From positions 1 through 32,188 of the forward strand of contig URQA01000011.1 in NCBI GenBank assembly GCA_900549885.1: a stretch of DNA of 32,188 bases. Reading direction: 5' to 3'. Shown here piece by piece: positions 23,602-31,602 of this stretch. The translations under genes and the position numbers were made by a program. A model generated the notes under the pieces. The model ran no database searches, had not been told where the DNA came from, and was given only the letters and a program-made list of their open reading frames with translations. The DNA is from an uncultured Eubacteriales bacterium (GTDB lineage Bacteria; Bacillota; Clostridia; Oscillospirales; Oscillospiraceae). How positions within the stretch are numbered: position 1 is the stretch's first letter; every line of letters starts with the position of its first letter.

Positions 23602-25047
23602 TTAAACGCCCATCAACCCCTCCACGATGATTCTCAGGCTCTGGTCGTCCCCCACATTCCCAGGAAAGATGATGTATGGCAGGCCGGGGAATTTGCTTTC
23701 CTGGCCGGTCTTCCAGACCGGAATGCCGGGGAGCACTTGCCCCATGACGGAGGCCCGGTAAACTCTCAGCGCCTTGGTGCCCACATCGCTGGAGGTGATG
23801 CCGCCTTTGGCGATGAGGAAAGAGGGACGCAACGTGAGGTTAGAGACAATGGCGGAGACGGCGTCAGAGATCTCAGTGGAGACACGCAGCTGCTCCTCCG
23901 GACCGGCGCCGCCCGGCAGATCGAACCGGTCCCGGCGGGTGTAGACCGCCACAGTATGCCCCTGGCCGATCAGCTGATCCGCCAGGGCGGATACCCGTGA
24001 TGTCTCGTCGGCCAGCCCACCAGGCTGAAGGACGAGATGCTGGTTGAACTCAATAAATTCAAGGGGACAGCGGCACTGCCGCAGAGCCTCCATCTGCCGG
24101 GTGGTCTTGTTGACGTGGGAGCCCACAATGATTATGCCGCCATTGTGGTCCTGAGGGTCGATGAGGTCGGGGCGGGTGAGGAGCGGTCGATCAGGAACTC
24201 TGCCCAGGACCTTGGTGATCGCCGCAGCGGTGCGCAGCAGGAACCGCTTTCCCTCCCCTATGACCTGGAGCAGAGCGGCGGCAAAGACCATGGTGTCGGC
24301 ATAATCCGCGGAGTCCACGATGACCTTGCCGAAGCCGGTCACGGCCCGGAGCTTTTCAGCGATCCCAGACACGTCCCGGGCCCGAAGCTGGTTGATGTCG
24401 ATGTAAGTCATCCCGGCGGCGGGGAAAGCGCCCCCTGTTTTTTCCTCGCACCACTGGCCCAGGTGGGAGGAGCGGTAGCCGAAGGTTTTGTCCTGTGCAA
24501 ACTCTGTCTGCCCGGCAGGGATGAGCTGATTCCCCTCCTGGACATAGTGGACGCCGTGAAGGGTGTAACGTCCCCCCTCCATGAAAAAGGGGTAGATAAT
24601 CTCGCCGTCCGGCGGAGAGCCGTGGTCCTCCAGGACTTGGCGAAGGGTTTCCGTCTCCAGGGGATAGTGGCCCCGGAGGGTGGAGTCGCTGCGGCTGATG
24701 ATGATGGGGAGCTTTCCGGTGGTAGCGGCGGCGCTGAGGATGTGCTCGGCTATGACCCGGTGCTCATTGCGGGTCCTGTTACTGGAAAAGCTCCGGGAAT
24801 TGGTGAGAATGAAAAACAGCGGAGCGTCCTCCCGGAACCCGTCCAAAACCGCACGCTCAGACCAGTTGGTATACACGGAGATGTCGTGGACGGTCTGGAT
24901 GCCGGTGGGGTCGTCGTCCAGTACCACCACCTTGTGGCGGCTGGCATCCAGATAGGGGGCCAGCAAGGCCTGGGCCCGCTTCCGGTCGGGAGCGGCCAGC
25001 GCGTCCAACGCGCTGACCGGAAGGACGCTAATGTCTGGGATGGCCAT
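23602..25047 (-). CDS. Four-carbon acid-sugar kinase (DUF1537, OtnK-like)
   Basis: The 481-residue protein is of the DUF1537/four-carbon acid-sugar kinase family, which phosphorylates 3-oxo-tetronates or D-threonate/erythronate. N-terminal motifs are VVVLDDDPTGIQTVHDI and IIISRSDSTLRGHYPLE. The C-terminal nucleotide-binding domain has LIAKGGITSSDVGTKAL and IPVWKTGQESKFPGLPYIIFPGNVGDD. The ATG at 25047 follows AGGAGGGG and lies one base after the stop of the dehydrogenase gene, so translation is coupled. A dehydrogenase-kinase pair is the known arrangement for L-threonate or erythronate catabolism. The exact substrate is not decidable from sequence. Confidence 0.9.
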   Translation of the reverse strand: MAIPDISVLPVSALDALAAPDRKRAQALLAPYLDASRHKVVVLDDDPTGIQTVHDISVYTNWSERAVLDGFREDAPLFFILTNSRSFSSNRTRNEHRVIAEHILSAAATTGKLPIIISRSDSTLRGHYPLETETLRQVLEDHGSPPDGEIIYPFFMEGGRYTLHGVHYVQEGNQLIPAGQTEFAQDKTFGYRSSHLGQWCEEKTGGAFPAAGMTYIDINQLRARDVSGIAEKLRAVTGFGKVIVDSADYADTMVFAAALLQVIGEGKRFLLRTAAAITKVLGRVPDRPLLTRPDLIDPQDHNGGIIIVGSHVNKTTRQMEALRQCRCPLEFIEFNQHLVLQPGGLADETSRVSALADQLIGQGHTVAVYTRRDRFDLPGGAGPEEQLRVSTEISDAVSAIVSNLTLRPSFLIAKGGITSSDVGTKALRVYRASVMGQVLPGIPVWKTGQESKFPGLPYIIFPGNVGDDQSLRIIVEGLMGV

Positions 25048-25048
25048 A

Positions 25049-25951
25049 TCAAACCCCTCCTGTTTCGCCGGCCCGGACCTCAACTCCGGCCAGCCGCTCG
25101 AAATACTGGACAATCCCCGCGTGGTCGTCGTCTAGGTGGCCCCCCACTTTGAGGGACTGCATGATCTCCAGCAACTGGGCAGTGAGGGGGAGGGGAACGT
25201 CCATGGCGTGGGCCGAGGACATGACGTTTTTGATGTCTTTGAGATTGATGGAGATCTTTCCGCCAGGGACAAAATTGCGGGCCAGCATCATGGGCGCTTT
25301 GACATCCAGCACGGTGGAACCGGCCAGCCCGCCCCGAATGGCTTGATAGACCTTTTCTGGGTCTGCCCCGGCCTTAGTGGCCAGGACCAGGGCCTCGGAG
25401 ACGGCGGCGATGGTCAGGTTGACAATGATCTGGTTGGCTAGTTTGGCGGTGCTGCCGCAGCCGCAGGGACCCACCAGGAGAGCGGAGGCACCCATGGCCT
25501 GAAAATAGGGCCACGCCCGTTGAAAATCGTCCTGACTGCCGCCCACCATGAAGGCCAGAGTGCCGTCAATGGCCTTGGGCTCTCCCCCGCTCACCGGAGC
25601 GTCCAGAAAGCCCACGCCCCGGTCCTTCAGCCGGGTGGAGAAGGACCGGGATTCCTCCGGCGTCACGGAGCTCATGTCCACCACCAGACTGCCTGGCCGA
25701 AGGTCGGCGGCGGCTCCGCCCGGACCGAAAAGCACACTGTCCACCACGGAACCGTTGGGAAGAATGGTGAACAGAACATCACACTCCGCCCCCATGGCGG
25801 AGGGCGGGAGCTCACGGGAGCCCTGGGCGGTCAGGCGCTGTACCGCTGTAGGATTCAGATCGTAGACCGCTGGGGGATATCCAGCTTTACAGAGGTTGGA
25901 GGCCATGGGTGCTCCCATGATCCCCAGGCCGATGAAACCGATGCGTTCCAA
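25049..25951 (-). CDS. GarR/LtnD-like beta-hydroxyacid dehydrogenase 1
   Basis: The 300-residue NAD(P)-dependent enzyme belongs to the 3-hydroxyisobutyrate dehydrogenase family. It has the nucleotide motif GFIGLGIMGAPMASN, substrate motif DAPVSGGEPKAIDGTLAFMVGG, and catalytic Lys170 in STAKLANQ. The start is a TTG at 25951, because AAGGAGGAG lies about 10 bases upstream and the nucleotide motif begins right after it; longer in-frame starts lack ribosome sites. Placed before a DUF1537 kinase, it is a good candidate for an L-threonate dehydrogenase (LtnD) or a tartronate-semialdehyde reductase. It is clearly paralogous to the enzyme at 30682. Confidence 0.9.
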   Translation of the reverse strand: MERIGFIGLGIMGAPMASNLCKAGYPPAVYDLNPTAVQRLTAQGSRELPPSAMGAECDVLFTILPNGSVVDSVLFGPGGAAADLRPGSLVVDMSSVTPEESRSFSTRLKDRGVGFLDAPVSGGEPKAIDGTLAFMVGGSQDDFQRAWPYFQAMGASALLVGPCGCGSTAKLANQIIVNLTIAAVSEALVLATKAGADPEKVYQAIRGGLAGSTVLDVKAPMMLARNFVPGGKISINLKDIKNVMSSAHAMDVPLPLTAQLLEIMQSLKVGGHLDDDHAGIVQYFERLAGVEVRAGETGGV

Positions 25952-25997
25952 AATTGATTCTCCTCCTTCTAAATGGTGAAATATTAGACTTTTAACC

Positions 25998-26008
25998 TGT
26001 ACTACAAG
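25998..26008. promoter_or_regulatory. Candidate GntR operator 5 (TGTACTACAAG)
   Basis: The TGTA-C-TACA palindrome (written on the plus strand) directly abuts the minus-strand -10 box at 26007-26012, so a bound repressor would block the dehydrogenase-kinase promoter. Confidence 0.6.
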
Positions 26009-26035
26009 TATATAGCAAACGGTGAGAGGATGCAA
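26007..26035 (-). promoter_or_regulatory. Promoter of the dehydrogenase-kinase operon
   Basis: On the minus strand TTGCAT (26030-26035) and TATACT (26007-26012) are 17 bases apart. The predicted start is near 26000, about 49 bases before the TTG start codon. Confidence 0.65.
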
Positions 26036-26068
26036 CAGAAAATTACCGGATTTTCACAGAAAAAACAG

Positions 26069-26096
26069 TTGCTTTTTGGGAACGGTATGGTATACT
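26069..26096 (+). promoter_or_regulatory. First promoter of the GntR gene
   Basis: TTGCTT (26069-26074) and TATACT (26091-26096) are 16 bases apart, with an extended TGG before the -10. Operator 6 lies about 40 bases downstream of the predicted start. Confidence 0.55.
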
Positions 26097-26127
26097 AGAA
26101 GCATCGATATATGGGGTTGGCAGAAAA

Positions 26128-26161
26128 TTTTTTTGCACTACCCTGTCATACAAGCTGACAA
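26128..26161 (+). repeat. Regulatory direct repeat, copy upstream of the GntR gene
   Basis: This 34-base block matches 26970-27002 at 29 of 34 positions with one gap. It includes a T7 run, a TTGC-type -35 candidate, the operator and a -10-like TGACAA. Confidence 0.75.
26144..26154 (+). promoter_or_regulatory. Candidate GntR operator 6 (TGTCATACAAG)
   Basis: The site lies in the leader of the GntR gene and also between a possible second -35 (TTGCAC, 26133-26138) and -10 (GACAAT, 26157-26162). This arrangement suggests autoregulation. Confidence 0.55.
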
Positions 26162-26230
26162 TATACCGAAGGGGCCTTGTTTCCGGTGGTCCCCATCGGC
26201 GGGTGTGATTTCTTTTGGAGAGGTGATCGA

Positions 26231-26962
26231 ATGTTAAAAGTCGTTCCTGTAAAAAAGAGCAGTGCCAGCGACCAGGTGTTTGAACAGCTCAAGGACAACC
26301 TGATCCAGGGGACCTGGAAGCCGGGGGAGAAGTTGGCCTCGGAAAATGAGCTGGCCAGTTTGTTTGGGGTCAGCCGGATCACCATTCGGCAGGCACTGTC
26401 TCGTCTGGCTGCGCTGGGCCTGGTGGAGACTAGGCTGGGTGAGGGTTCCTTTGTGGCGGAGCCAAAGCCCGGGATGTATATGCAGAGCATCATTCCAGCG
26501 GTATTTCTGGGGTCATCCATATCCGATGACTTTGAGCGGGAGCTACTGGAATTCCGTGTGGTCAACGAGGTGGCCACGGCCAAGCTGGCGGTGGATCACG
26601 CCACGGACGAGGATCTGGAAAAGCTGACCTATCTGCGCAATGAGATGGTGCGGGCCGCTGAGCGCAATGATATCGCCCGGTACACAGGCGCGGATTTCCA
26701 GTTCCATGAGGCTATCTCGGCCATGACTCATAATTCCATTGTCATGGCGGTCCACAGCATCCTTAGCGACGCCTTGCGCCACAGCATCCATTCCCTGACC
26801 TCGGTGGTGGGGGTGGAGAACGGCCTACGCAGCCACAAGCGGTTGCTGGAGGCGTTCCTGGCCAGAGACGCAGAGGAGGCACAGGCCGCCATGCAGGAGC
26901 ATCTGGGCGTTTTGCTGGAGGACCAGCGGAAGCGCCGGGAGGAAAAGGAGAAAAACGGGTGA
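26231..26962 (+). CDS. GntR-family regulator, FadR subfamily (FCD domain)
   Basis: The 243-residue protein has an N-terminal winged helix-turn-helix (SASDQVFEQLKDNLIQGTWKPGEKLASENE, then FGVSRITIRQALSRLAALGLVE). A C-terminal FCD helical effector domain follows, with metal-ligand candidates Asp155, His159, His202 and His224. FadR-type regulators are usually dimeric repressors released by a metabolite, often an acid sugar, lactate or gluconate. The ATG at 26231 follows GGAGAGGTG. The gene lies between two divergent catabolic operons and has the operator motif in its own leader and beside both neighbours. It is therefore the likely regulator of the seven-site regulon. Inducer unknown. Confidence 0.92.
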   Translation: MLKVVPVKKSSASDQVFEQLKDNLIQGTWKPGEKLASENELASLFGVSRITIRQALSRLAALGLVETRLGEGSFVAEPKPGMYMQSIIPAVFLGSSISDDFERELLEFRVVNEVATAKLAVDHATDEDLEKLTYLRNEMVRAAERNDIARYTGADFQFHEAISAMTHNSIVMAVHSILSDALRHSIHSLTSVVGVENGLRSHKRLLEAFLARDAEEAQAAMQEHLGVLLEDQRKRREEKEKNG

Positions 26963-26976
26963 ACGCCCGTTTTTTT
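26951..26976 (+). terminator. Terminator overlapping the GntR stop codon
   Basis: AAAAACGGG (26951-26959) pairs with CCCGTTTTT (26966-26974) around a 6-base loop that contains the TGA. The T-run ends at 26976, 9 bases before operator 7. Confidence 0.8.
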
Positions 26977-27002
26977 GCCAACCCTGTAATACAAGCTGAT
27001 AA
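26970..27002 (+). repeat. Regulatory direct repeat, copy upstream of the dehydrogenase operon
   Basis: This is the second copy of the block at 26128-26161, with the operator, T7 run and TGATAA in the same order. Confidence 0.75.
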
Positions 27003-27003
27003 G
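26975..27003 (+). promoter_or_regulatory. Promoter of the zinc-dehydrogenase operon
   Basis: TTGCCA (26975-26980) and GATAAG (26998-27003) are 17 bases apart. Operator 7 fills the spacer, so repressor and RNA polymerase would compete. Confidence 0.5.
26985..26995 (+). promoter_or_regulatory. Candidate GntR operator 7 (TGTAATACAAG)
   Basis: A perfect TGTA-A-TACA palindrome, inside the -35/-10 spacer of the zinc-dehydrogenase operon promoter. Confidence 0.6.
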
Positions 27004-27040
27004 TAGTTGGCATACAAAAATGAAAGCGAGAGTGATTAAA

Positions 27041-28069
27041 ATGCGTTCATTGTGTTACACGGGACCCAATCAGCTGGAGCTGCGGGAGGCCCCGAAGCCG
27101 GAGCCTAAAGAGGGGGAGGTGTTGCTGCGGGTACGGGCCTGCGGCATTTGCGGAAGTGACGTGCATGGATTCCTCGGGCTGACGGGGCGGCGGCTTCCTC
27201 CCATGACCATGGGCCATGAGTTTTCCGCCGAAGTGGCTCAGCTGGGCCCCGCTACGGGGAAGTTCAAGGTGGGGGACGGTGTGGTGGTCCAGCCCATCCA
27301 TTTCTGCGGACACTGTGTCAACTGCCGGAACGGTATGACCAACATGTGTCTGAACAAGGAGTTTTTCGGGGTGCTGGACAAGGACGGCGCCATGGCGGAA
27401 TATGTGGCCGTGCCGGAGAAGCTGCTCTACCCGCTGCCGAAGGGGTGTGACTATACCATCGGGGCCCTGTCCGAGCCCTTCGCCGTGGCTTATGGAGCGG
27501 TGAAGAAAGCGGGGAGCTTAACCGGCAAGACCGTGCTCATCATCGGGGCGGGCACCATCGGCATCTGCATCCTCCAACTGGTCAAGCTGAAACATCCCGC
27601 CCGTGTCGTCGTGTCCGACCTGAGTGACACCCGCCTGGCCGCCGCCAAGGAGCTGGGGGCGGATGTGGCGATCAATCCCAAGCGGGACGACGCGGCAGCG
27701 GTCCTGTCTGAACTCACCGACGGCGTTCTGGCCGATGTGACCATCGAGGCGGTGGGTGTGCAGGCCACAGCCAACCAGTCCATCCTGTGCCTGCGGGTGG
27801 GCGGCAAGGCCATCTGGGTGGGCATGAGCCAGAAGGAGATGACCATCAATATGCAGGACATCGTCTGCTCGGCCCGGCAGGTCATCGGCTCGTTCAACTA
27901 CACCCATGAGGAATTCGGCGAGGTGGTGCAGTTGCTGGGCAGCGGCGCTATGGAGGCCCGACGGCTCATTTCCAAGGTCGTCTCTCTGGAAGAGGCGCCC
28001 CAGGCCTTTGTGGACCTGCACGAGCAGCCGGACAGCCTGCTGAAGATCATCATCGACCCCACAAAGTGA
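27041..28069 (+). CDS. Zinc-dependent medium-chain dehydrogenase
   Basis: The 342-residue protein is a sorbitol/butanediol/threonine-dehydrogenase-like MDR enzyme. Catalytic zinc residues are Cys37 (CGICGSD), His59 and Glu60 (MGHEF). The structural zinc cysteines are 89, 92, 95 and 103. The Rossmann motif is IIGAGTIGICILQ with Asp in VVSDLSD, pointing to NAD+. The ATG at 27041 is preferred: the in-frame ATG at 27020 lies only about 10 bases from the predicted transcription start and has no ribosome site, while GAGAG precedes 27041, though weakly. It probably oxidises a polyol or sugar hydroxyl to a ketone at the start of the operon's pathway. Confidence 0.88.
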   Translation: MRSLCYTGPNQLELREAPKPEPKEGEVLLRVRACGICGSDVHGFLGLTGRRLPPMTMGHEFSAEVAQLGPATGKFKVGDGVVVQPIHFCGHCVNCRNGMTNMCLNKEFFGVLDKDGAMAEYVAVPEKLLYPLPKGCDYTIGALSEPFAVAYGAVKKAGSLTGKTVLIIGAGTIGICILQLVKLKHPARVVVSDLSDTRLAAAKELGADVAINPKRDDAAAVLSELTDGVLADVTIEAVGVQATANQSILCLRVGGKAIWVGMSQKEMTINMQDIVCSARQVIGSFNYTHEEFGEVVQLLGSGAMEARRLISKVVSLEEAPQAFVDLHEQPDSLLKIIIDPTK

Positions 28070-28082
28070 GGAGGGAAACAGC

Positions 28083-28892
28083 ATGAGATTTGGCTGTTGC
28101 CTCAATATGATTGCAAAAGGTCCAGATGGAACCGGCATTGAGTACATAGAAGCGCTGGCCAAGGCGGGCTTTGACTATGCGGAGCTGCCTCTGGCGGAGA
28201 TGATGGCCCTGCCAGACGGACAGTTCCAGGAGTTGGTCCGGCGGGTGGCCGGCTCCGGTGTGCACTGTGAGGCGTGCAACAATTTTTTCCCGAAAACGGA
28301 GCGGCTGACCGGCGAAAGCGCCGATCTGGGCAAAAGCCTGGACTACGCCAGGCGGGCCATGGACCGGGCCGCCCTGCTGGGGGCGGAGCGGATCGTCTTC
28401 GGCAGCGGTGGGGCGAAGAACGTCCCGGAGGGCTTCCCCATGGAAAAGGGTTACGCTCAGGTGGTAGAGCTGCTGGGGCGGCTCGCCCCGGAGGCCGTAG
28501 CCCGGAACATCACCATTTCCATCGAGCCGCTGCGCAAGGCCGAGTGCAACCTCATCAATACCTTTCAGGAAGGATGCAGACTGGCCGATGACGTGGGGGC
28601 GGACAGCGTCAGGGTGCTGGTGGATTACTACCATCTGACCGAGGAACAGGAGCCGGCCTACCATGTGGCGGACCTAGGGCCGGGACATTTGGCCCATGTT
28701 CACTTCGCCCGGCCGGAGGGGCGAGTCTACCCCAACCTCACCGACGGGCATGACTATTCCGCCTTTGCCGCCGCCCTTCTGGCGGCGGGCTATGACGGGA
28801 GGGTCAGCTGCGAGGCGTATACACAAAACTTTGAACAAGACGCGCCCCAGGCGCTTCTTCTGCTTAAACGGGTATTGAGTCATAAGGAGTGA
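28083..28892 (+). CDS. TIM-barrel sugar isomerase/epimerase (AP_endonuc_2 family)
   Basis: The 269-residue protein is a xylose-isomerase-like TIM barrel. Metal-ligand candidates are Glu148 (ISIEPL), Asp181 (LVDYYH), His207 (HVHFA) and Glu244 (SCEAYT), as in tagatose 3-epimerase, hydroxypyruvate isomerase and OtnI. GAGGAGGG precedes the ATG, 13 bases after the dehydrogenase stop. An OtnI-like 2-oxo-tetronate isomerase would suit the DUF1537 kinase at 23602, but a ketose 3-epimerase linked to the zinc dehydrogenase is equally possible. Confidence 0.87.
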   Translation: MRFGCCLNMIAKGPDGTGIEYIEALAKAGFDYAELPLAEMMALPDGQFQELVRRVAGSGVHCEACNNFFPKTERLTGESADLGKSLDYARRAMDRAALLGAERIVFGSGGAKNVPEGFPMEKGYAQVVELLGRLAPEAVARNITISIEPLRKAECNLINTFQEGCRLADDVGADSVRVLVDYYHLTEEQEPAYHVADLGPGHLAHVHFARPEGRVYPNLTDGHDYSAFAAALLAAGYDGRVSCEAYTQNFEQDAPQALLLLKRVLSHKE

Positions 28893-28897
28893 ATGAG

Positions 28898-29719
28898 ATG
28901 GAATACAGCAACGAACTGCTCGGTCAACTGAGGGAAAAGGCAAAGCGGCTGCGCCGGGGTGTGATCGAGTGCATCGGCGTGGGCAACGCCGGGCATGTGG
29001 GGGGCGGCTGCTCCTGCGCGGACATCGTAGCGGCCCTGTATTTTTACAAGATGCGTTACGATCCCAAGGACCCGGCCAAAAAGGACCGGGACCGCTTCCT
29101 GCTCAGCAAGGGCCACGCCGCCATTGTGCAGTACGCCGCCCTGGCGGAGGCGGGCTTCTTTCCCCGGGAGGAACTGCCCAAGACCAAAAGCCTGGGCGCC
29201 ATGCTCCAGGGGCACCCGGACCGGCTGAAGACCCCCGGCGTGGAGGCGGGCACTGGCTCCCTGGGCCAGGGATTGTCCATTGGGCTGGGAATGGCGCTGG
29301 CCCAGCGGCTGGACGGCCTGGACAGCAACACCTACGTCATTCTGGGCGACGGTGAGATCGCCGAGGGGCAGATCTGGGAGGCGGCCATGGCTGCGGTAGT
29401 CCATAAGGCGGATAACCTGGTGGCCATCGTGGACCAGAACCGGCTCCAGGCCACCGGCGTGGTGAAGGAAAGGTTCGACACCACGCCCTTAGTGGGCAAG
29501 TGGGAGGCCTTTGGCTGGAACGTGAAGGAGATCGACGGCCACGACATGTGGGAGATCCTCACCGCCCTGGACACCGTGGAGAAGAACGGAAGGCCCACGG
29601 TCATCATCGCCCACACCGTCAAAGGCAAGGGCGTAAGCTTCGCGGAGAACGTAGTATCCTTCCACAACGGCACATTGAGCCAGGAGCAGTACAACCAGGC
29701 TCTGGCCGAGCTGGCATAA
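28898..29719 (+). CDS. Transketolase N-terminal subunit
   Basis: The 273-residue protein is the thiamine-diphosphate-binding half of a split transketolase. It shows SKGHAAIVQYAALAEAG, GTGSLGQGLSIGLGMAL and the TPP/Mg motif GDGEIAEGQIWEAAMAAVVHK ending in DQN. The ATG at 28898 lies 8 bases after AAGGAG; a GTG at 28889 falls inside that site. The complementary half follows after 16 bases. Split transketolases often appear in sugar-specific gene clusters, where they shuttle two-carbon units for a dedicated ketose phosphate (for example apulose-4-phosphate). Confidence 0.93.
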   Translation: MEYSNELLGQLREKAKRLRRGVIECIGVGNAGHVGGGCSCADIVAALYFYKMRYDPKDPAKKDRDRFLLSKGHAAIVQYAALAEAGFFPREELPKTKSLGAMLQGHPDRLKTPGVEAGTGSLGQGLSIGLGMALAQRLDGLDSNTYVILGDGEIAEGQIWEAAMAAVVHKADNLVAIVDQNRLQATGVVKERFDTTPLVGKWEAFGWNVKEIDGHDMWEILTALDTVEKNGRPTVIIAHTVKGKGVSFAENVVSFHNGTLSQEQYNQALAELA

Positions 29720-29735
29720 CAGAGGAGGAAGCAGG

Positions 29736-30662
29736 ATGGAATTCAACAATCAACGAAAGGCCTATGGAGCGGCTCTCATGGACCTGGGTGAGGGAAATCC
29801 CGATGTAGTGGTGCTGGATGCCGACCTGGGCAACTCCACCATGTCCCGGCAGTTTCAGGACAAGTATCCCCAGCGGTATTTTGAGATGGGCATCGCGGAG
29901 GCGGACATGACCTCCACCGCCGCCGGTCTGGCCGCCTCCGGCAAGATCCCCTTTACCAATTCCTTCGCGGTCTTTTCCGGCGGCCGTGCTTTTGACCAGA
30001 TCCGGCAGACCATAGCCATTGGCAAGCTCAACGTGAAGATCTGCGGTTCCTCCGCCGGTTTGTCCGACTTCGGCGACGGAGCTACCCATCAGTCTGTGGA
30101 GGACATGGCCATCATGCGGGCCATCCCTAATATGACGGTGCTCTCCCCCGCCGACGGCAATGAGACGTACAAGGTGGTCAAGGCCATGGCGGCCATGGAC
30201 GGCCCCTGCTACATCCGGGTCAACCGCAATGACTATGACAACGTCACTGCCGAAGATGCCCCCTTTGTCATCGGCCAGCCCACGGTGTTGCGGGAGGGGA
30301 AGGACGTGACGGTATTCGCCACAGGGTACATGGTGTCTCTGGCGCTCCAGGCCGCCGAGCAGGTCGAGGATAAGGCGGATGTGAAGGTGGTCAATGTCAG
30401 CACCCTGAAGCCCCTCAACAACGAGGCCATCCGCCAGCTGGCGGCGGGTAGCAGAGGGGTGGTCACCGCCGAGGAGCATAGCGTCATCGGTGGGCTGGGC
30501 GGAGCGGTGGCCCAGGCCCTTGCTCCGGCGCCCATTCCCATGTCCTTTGTGGGCATTGAGGACTGCTTCGGGTGCAGCGCCCACAGCTATGGAGAGCTGC
30601 TGGAGCATTTCGGCCTCACCGCTAGGCATATTGCAGAAGAAATTTTGAAATTCGTAGATTGA
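29736..30662 (+). CDS. Transketolase C-terminal subunit
   Basis: The 308-residue protein carries the pyrimidine-binding and C-terminal transketolase domains. The catalytic Glu lies in FEMGIAEADMTSTAAGLA, followed by IPFTNSFAVF and the SAGLSDFGDGATHQSVEDMA stretch of the family. The C-terminal domain begins near VATGYM and includes VNVSTLKPLN and GVVTAEEHSVIGGLGG. GAGGAGG precedes the ATG. Together with the gene upstream it makes one complete enzyme. Confidence 0.93.
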   Translation: MEFNNQRKAYGAALMDLGEGNPDVVVLDADLGNSTMSRQFQDKYPQRYFEMGIAEADMTSTAAGLAASGKIPFTNSFAVFSGGRAFDQIRQTIAIGKLNVKICGSSAGLSDFGDGATHQSVEDMAIMRAIPNMTVLSPADGNETYKVVKAMAAMDGPCYIRVNRNDYDNVTAEDAPFVIGQPTVLREGKDVTVFATGYMVSLALQAAEQVEDKADVKVVNVSTLKPLNNEAIRQLAAGSRGVVTAEEHSVIGGLGGAVAQALAPAPIPMSFVGIEDCFGCSAHSYGELLEHFGLTARHIAEEILKFVD

Positions 30663-30681
30663 GGAAAGGCAGGAATCAAAT

Positions 30682-31572
30682 ATGAAGATCGGATTTATCG
30701 GACTGGGGATCATGGGCAAACCCATGGCTAAGAACTTGATGAAGGCGGGACATGAGCTGGTGGTCTATGATGTAATTGCCGCCAACGTGGACAACGTGGT
30801 GGCCGCCGGGGCCCAGGCGGGCGCTTCGTCCAAGGATGTGGCGGAGCAGTGCTCCTTTATCATCACTATGCTGCCCAACTCGCCTCATGTCAAGACTGTG
30901 GTCATGGGTGAAAACGGCGTACTGGAGGGGGCCCAGGCGGGCACCGTGCTGGTGGACATGAGCTCCATTGCCCCCCTGGCATCCCAGGAGATCGCCGCCG
31001 CCTGTGGAGAAAAGGGCGTGAAGATGCTGGACGCCCCCGTGTCCGGCGGCGAGCCCAAGGCCATTGACGGTACCCTGGCCATCATGGTGGGCGGCGACAA
31101 GGAGCTGTTCGACCAGGTCAAGGATGTGCTGGCGGTCATGGGCAGCAGCGTGGTCTACTGTGGCACCATTGGCGCAGGCAATACCACTAAGCTGGCAAAC
31201 CAGATCATCGTGGCCGCGAACATCGCCGCCTGTGCCGAGGCGTTCATCCTGGCCAAAAAGGCGGGGGTGGACCCCGCAGTGGTCTTTGAGGCCATCAAGG
31301 GCGGCTTGGCCGGGTCCACTGTCATGAACGCTAAGGTGCCCATGATGCTGGAGCGCGACTTCAACCCTGGCTTTAAGATCGACCTGCACATCAAGGATCT
31401 GAACAACGCCATCGACACTGGCCACGGCGTGGGCTCACCCCTGCCCCTCACCGCCCAGGTCATGGAGATGATGCAGTGGCTGCGCAAGGAGAAGTGCGGT
31501 CAGGACGACCACAGCGCCTTGGCCAAATACTATGAATATCTGGCCGGAGTGAAGATCGTTCCCAACGAGTAA
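30682..31572 (+). CDS. GarR-like tartronate-semialdehyde reductase/dehydrogenase 2
   Basis: The 296-residue enzyme has the 3-hydroxyisobutyrate dehydrogenase layout: GFIGLGIMGKPMAKN, DAPVSGGEPKAIDGTLAIMVGG and catalytic Lys170 in TTKLANQ. It is paralogous to the enzyme at 25049, sharing long identical stretches including the C-terminal DDH...Y.LAGV region. With glycerate kinase next downstream, reduction of tartronate semialdehyde to D-glycerate (GarR/GlxR) is the best guess. GAGGAAAGG precedes the ATG. Confidence 0.9.
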   Translation: MKIGFIGLGIMGKPMAKNLMKAGHELVVYDVIAANVDNVVAAGAQAGASSKDVAEQCSFIITMLPNSPHVKTVVMGENGVLEGAQAGTVLVDMSSIAPLASQEIAAACGEKGVKMLDAPVSGGEPKAIDGTLAIMVGGDKELFDQVKDVLAVMGSSVVYCGTIGAGNTTKLANQIIVAANIAACAEAFILAKKAGVDPAVVFEAIKGGLAGSTVMNAKVPMMLERDFNPGFKIDLHIKDLNNAIDTGHGVGSPLPLTAQVMEMMQWLRKEKCGQDDHSALAKYYEYLAGVKIVPNE

Positions 31573-31602
31573 GTTGTGTAGTATGGTAACATGTAAATAA
31601 AC

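Noticed and set aside
24037..25152. 371-codon open frame on the plus strand
   Set aside because: It is antisense to the DUF1537 kinase, which is clearly real; no promoter or ribosome site precedes it.
31575..31598. TGTAGTATGGTAACATGTA as an operator before glycerate kinase
   Set aside because: It breaks the TGTANTACA core and lies inside an operon without a clear promoter.
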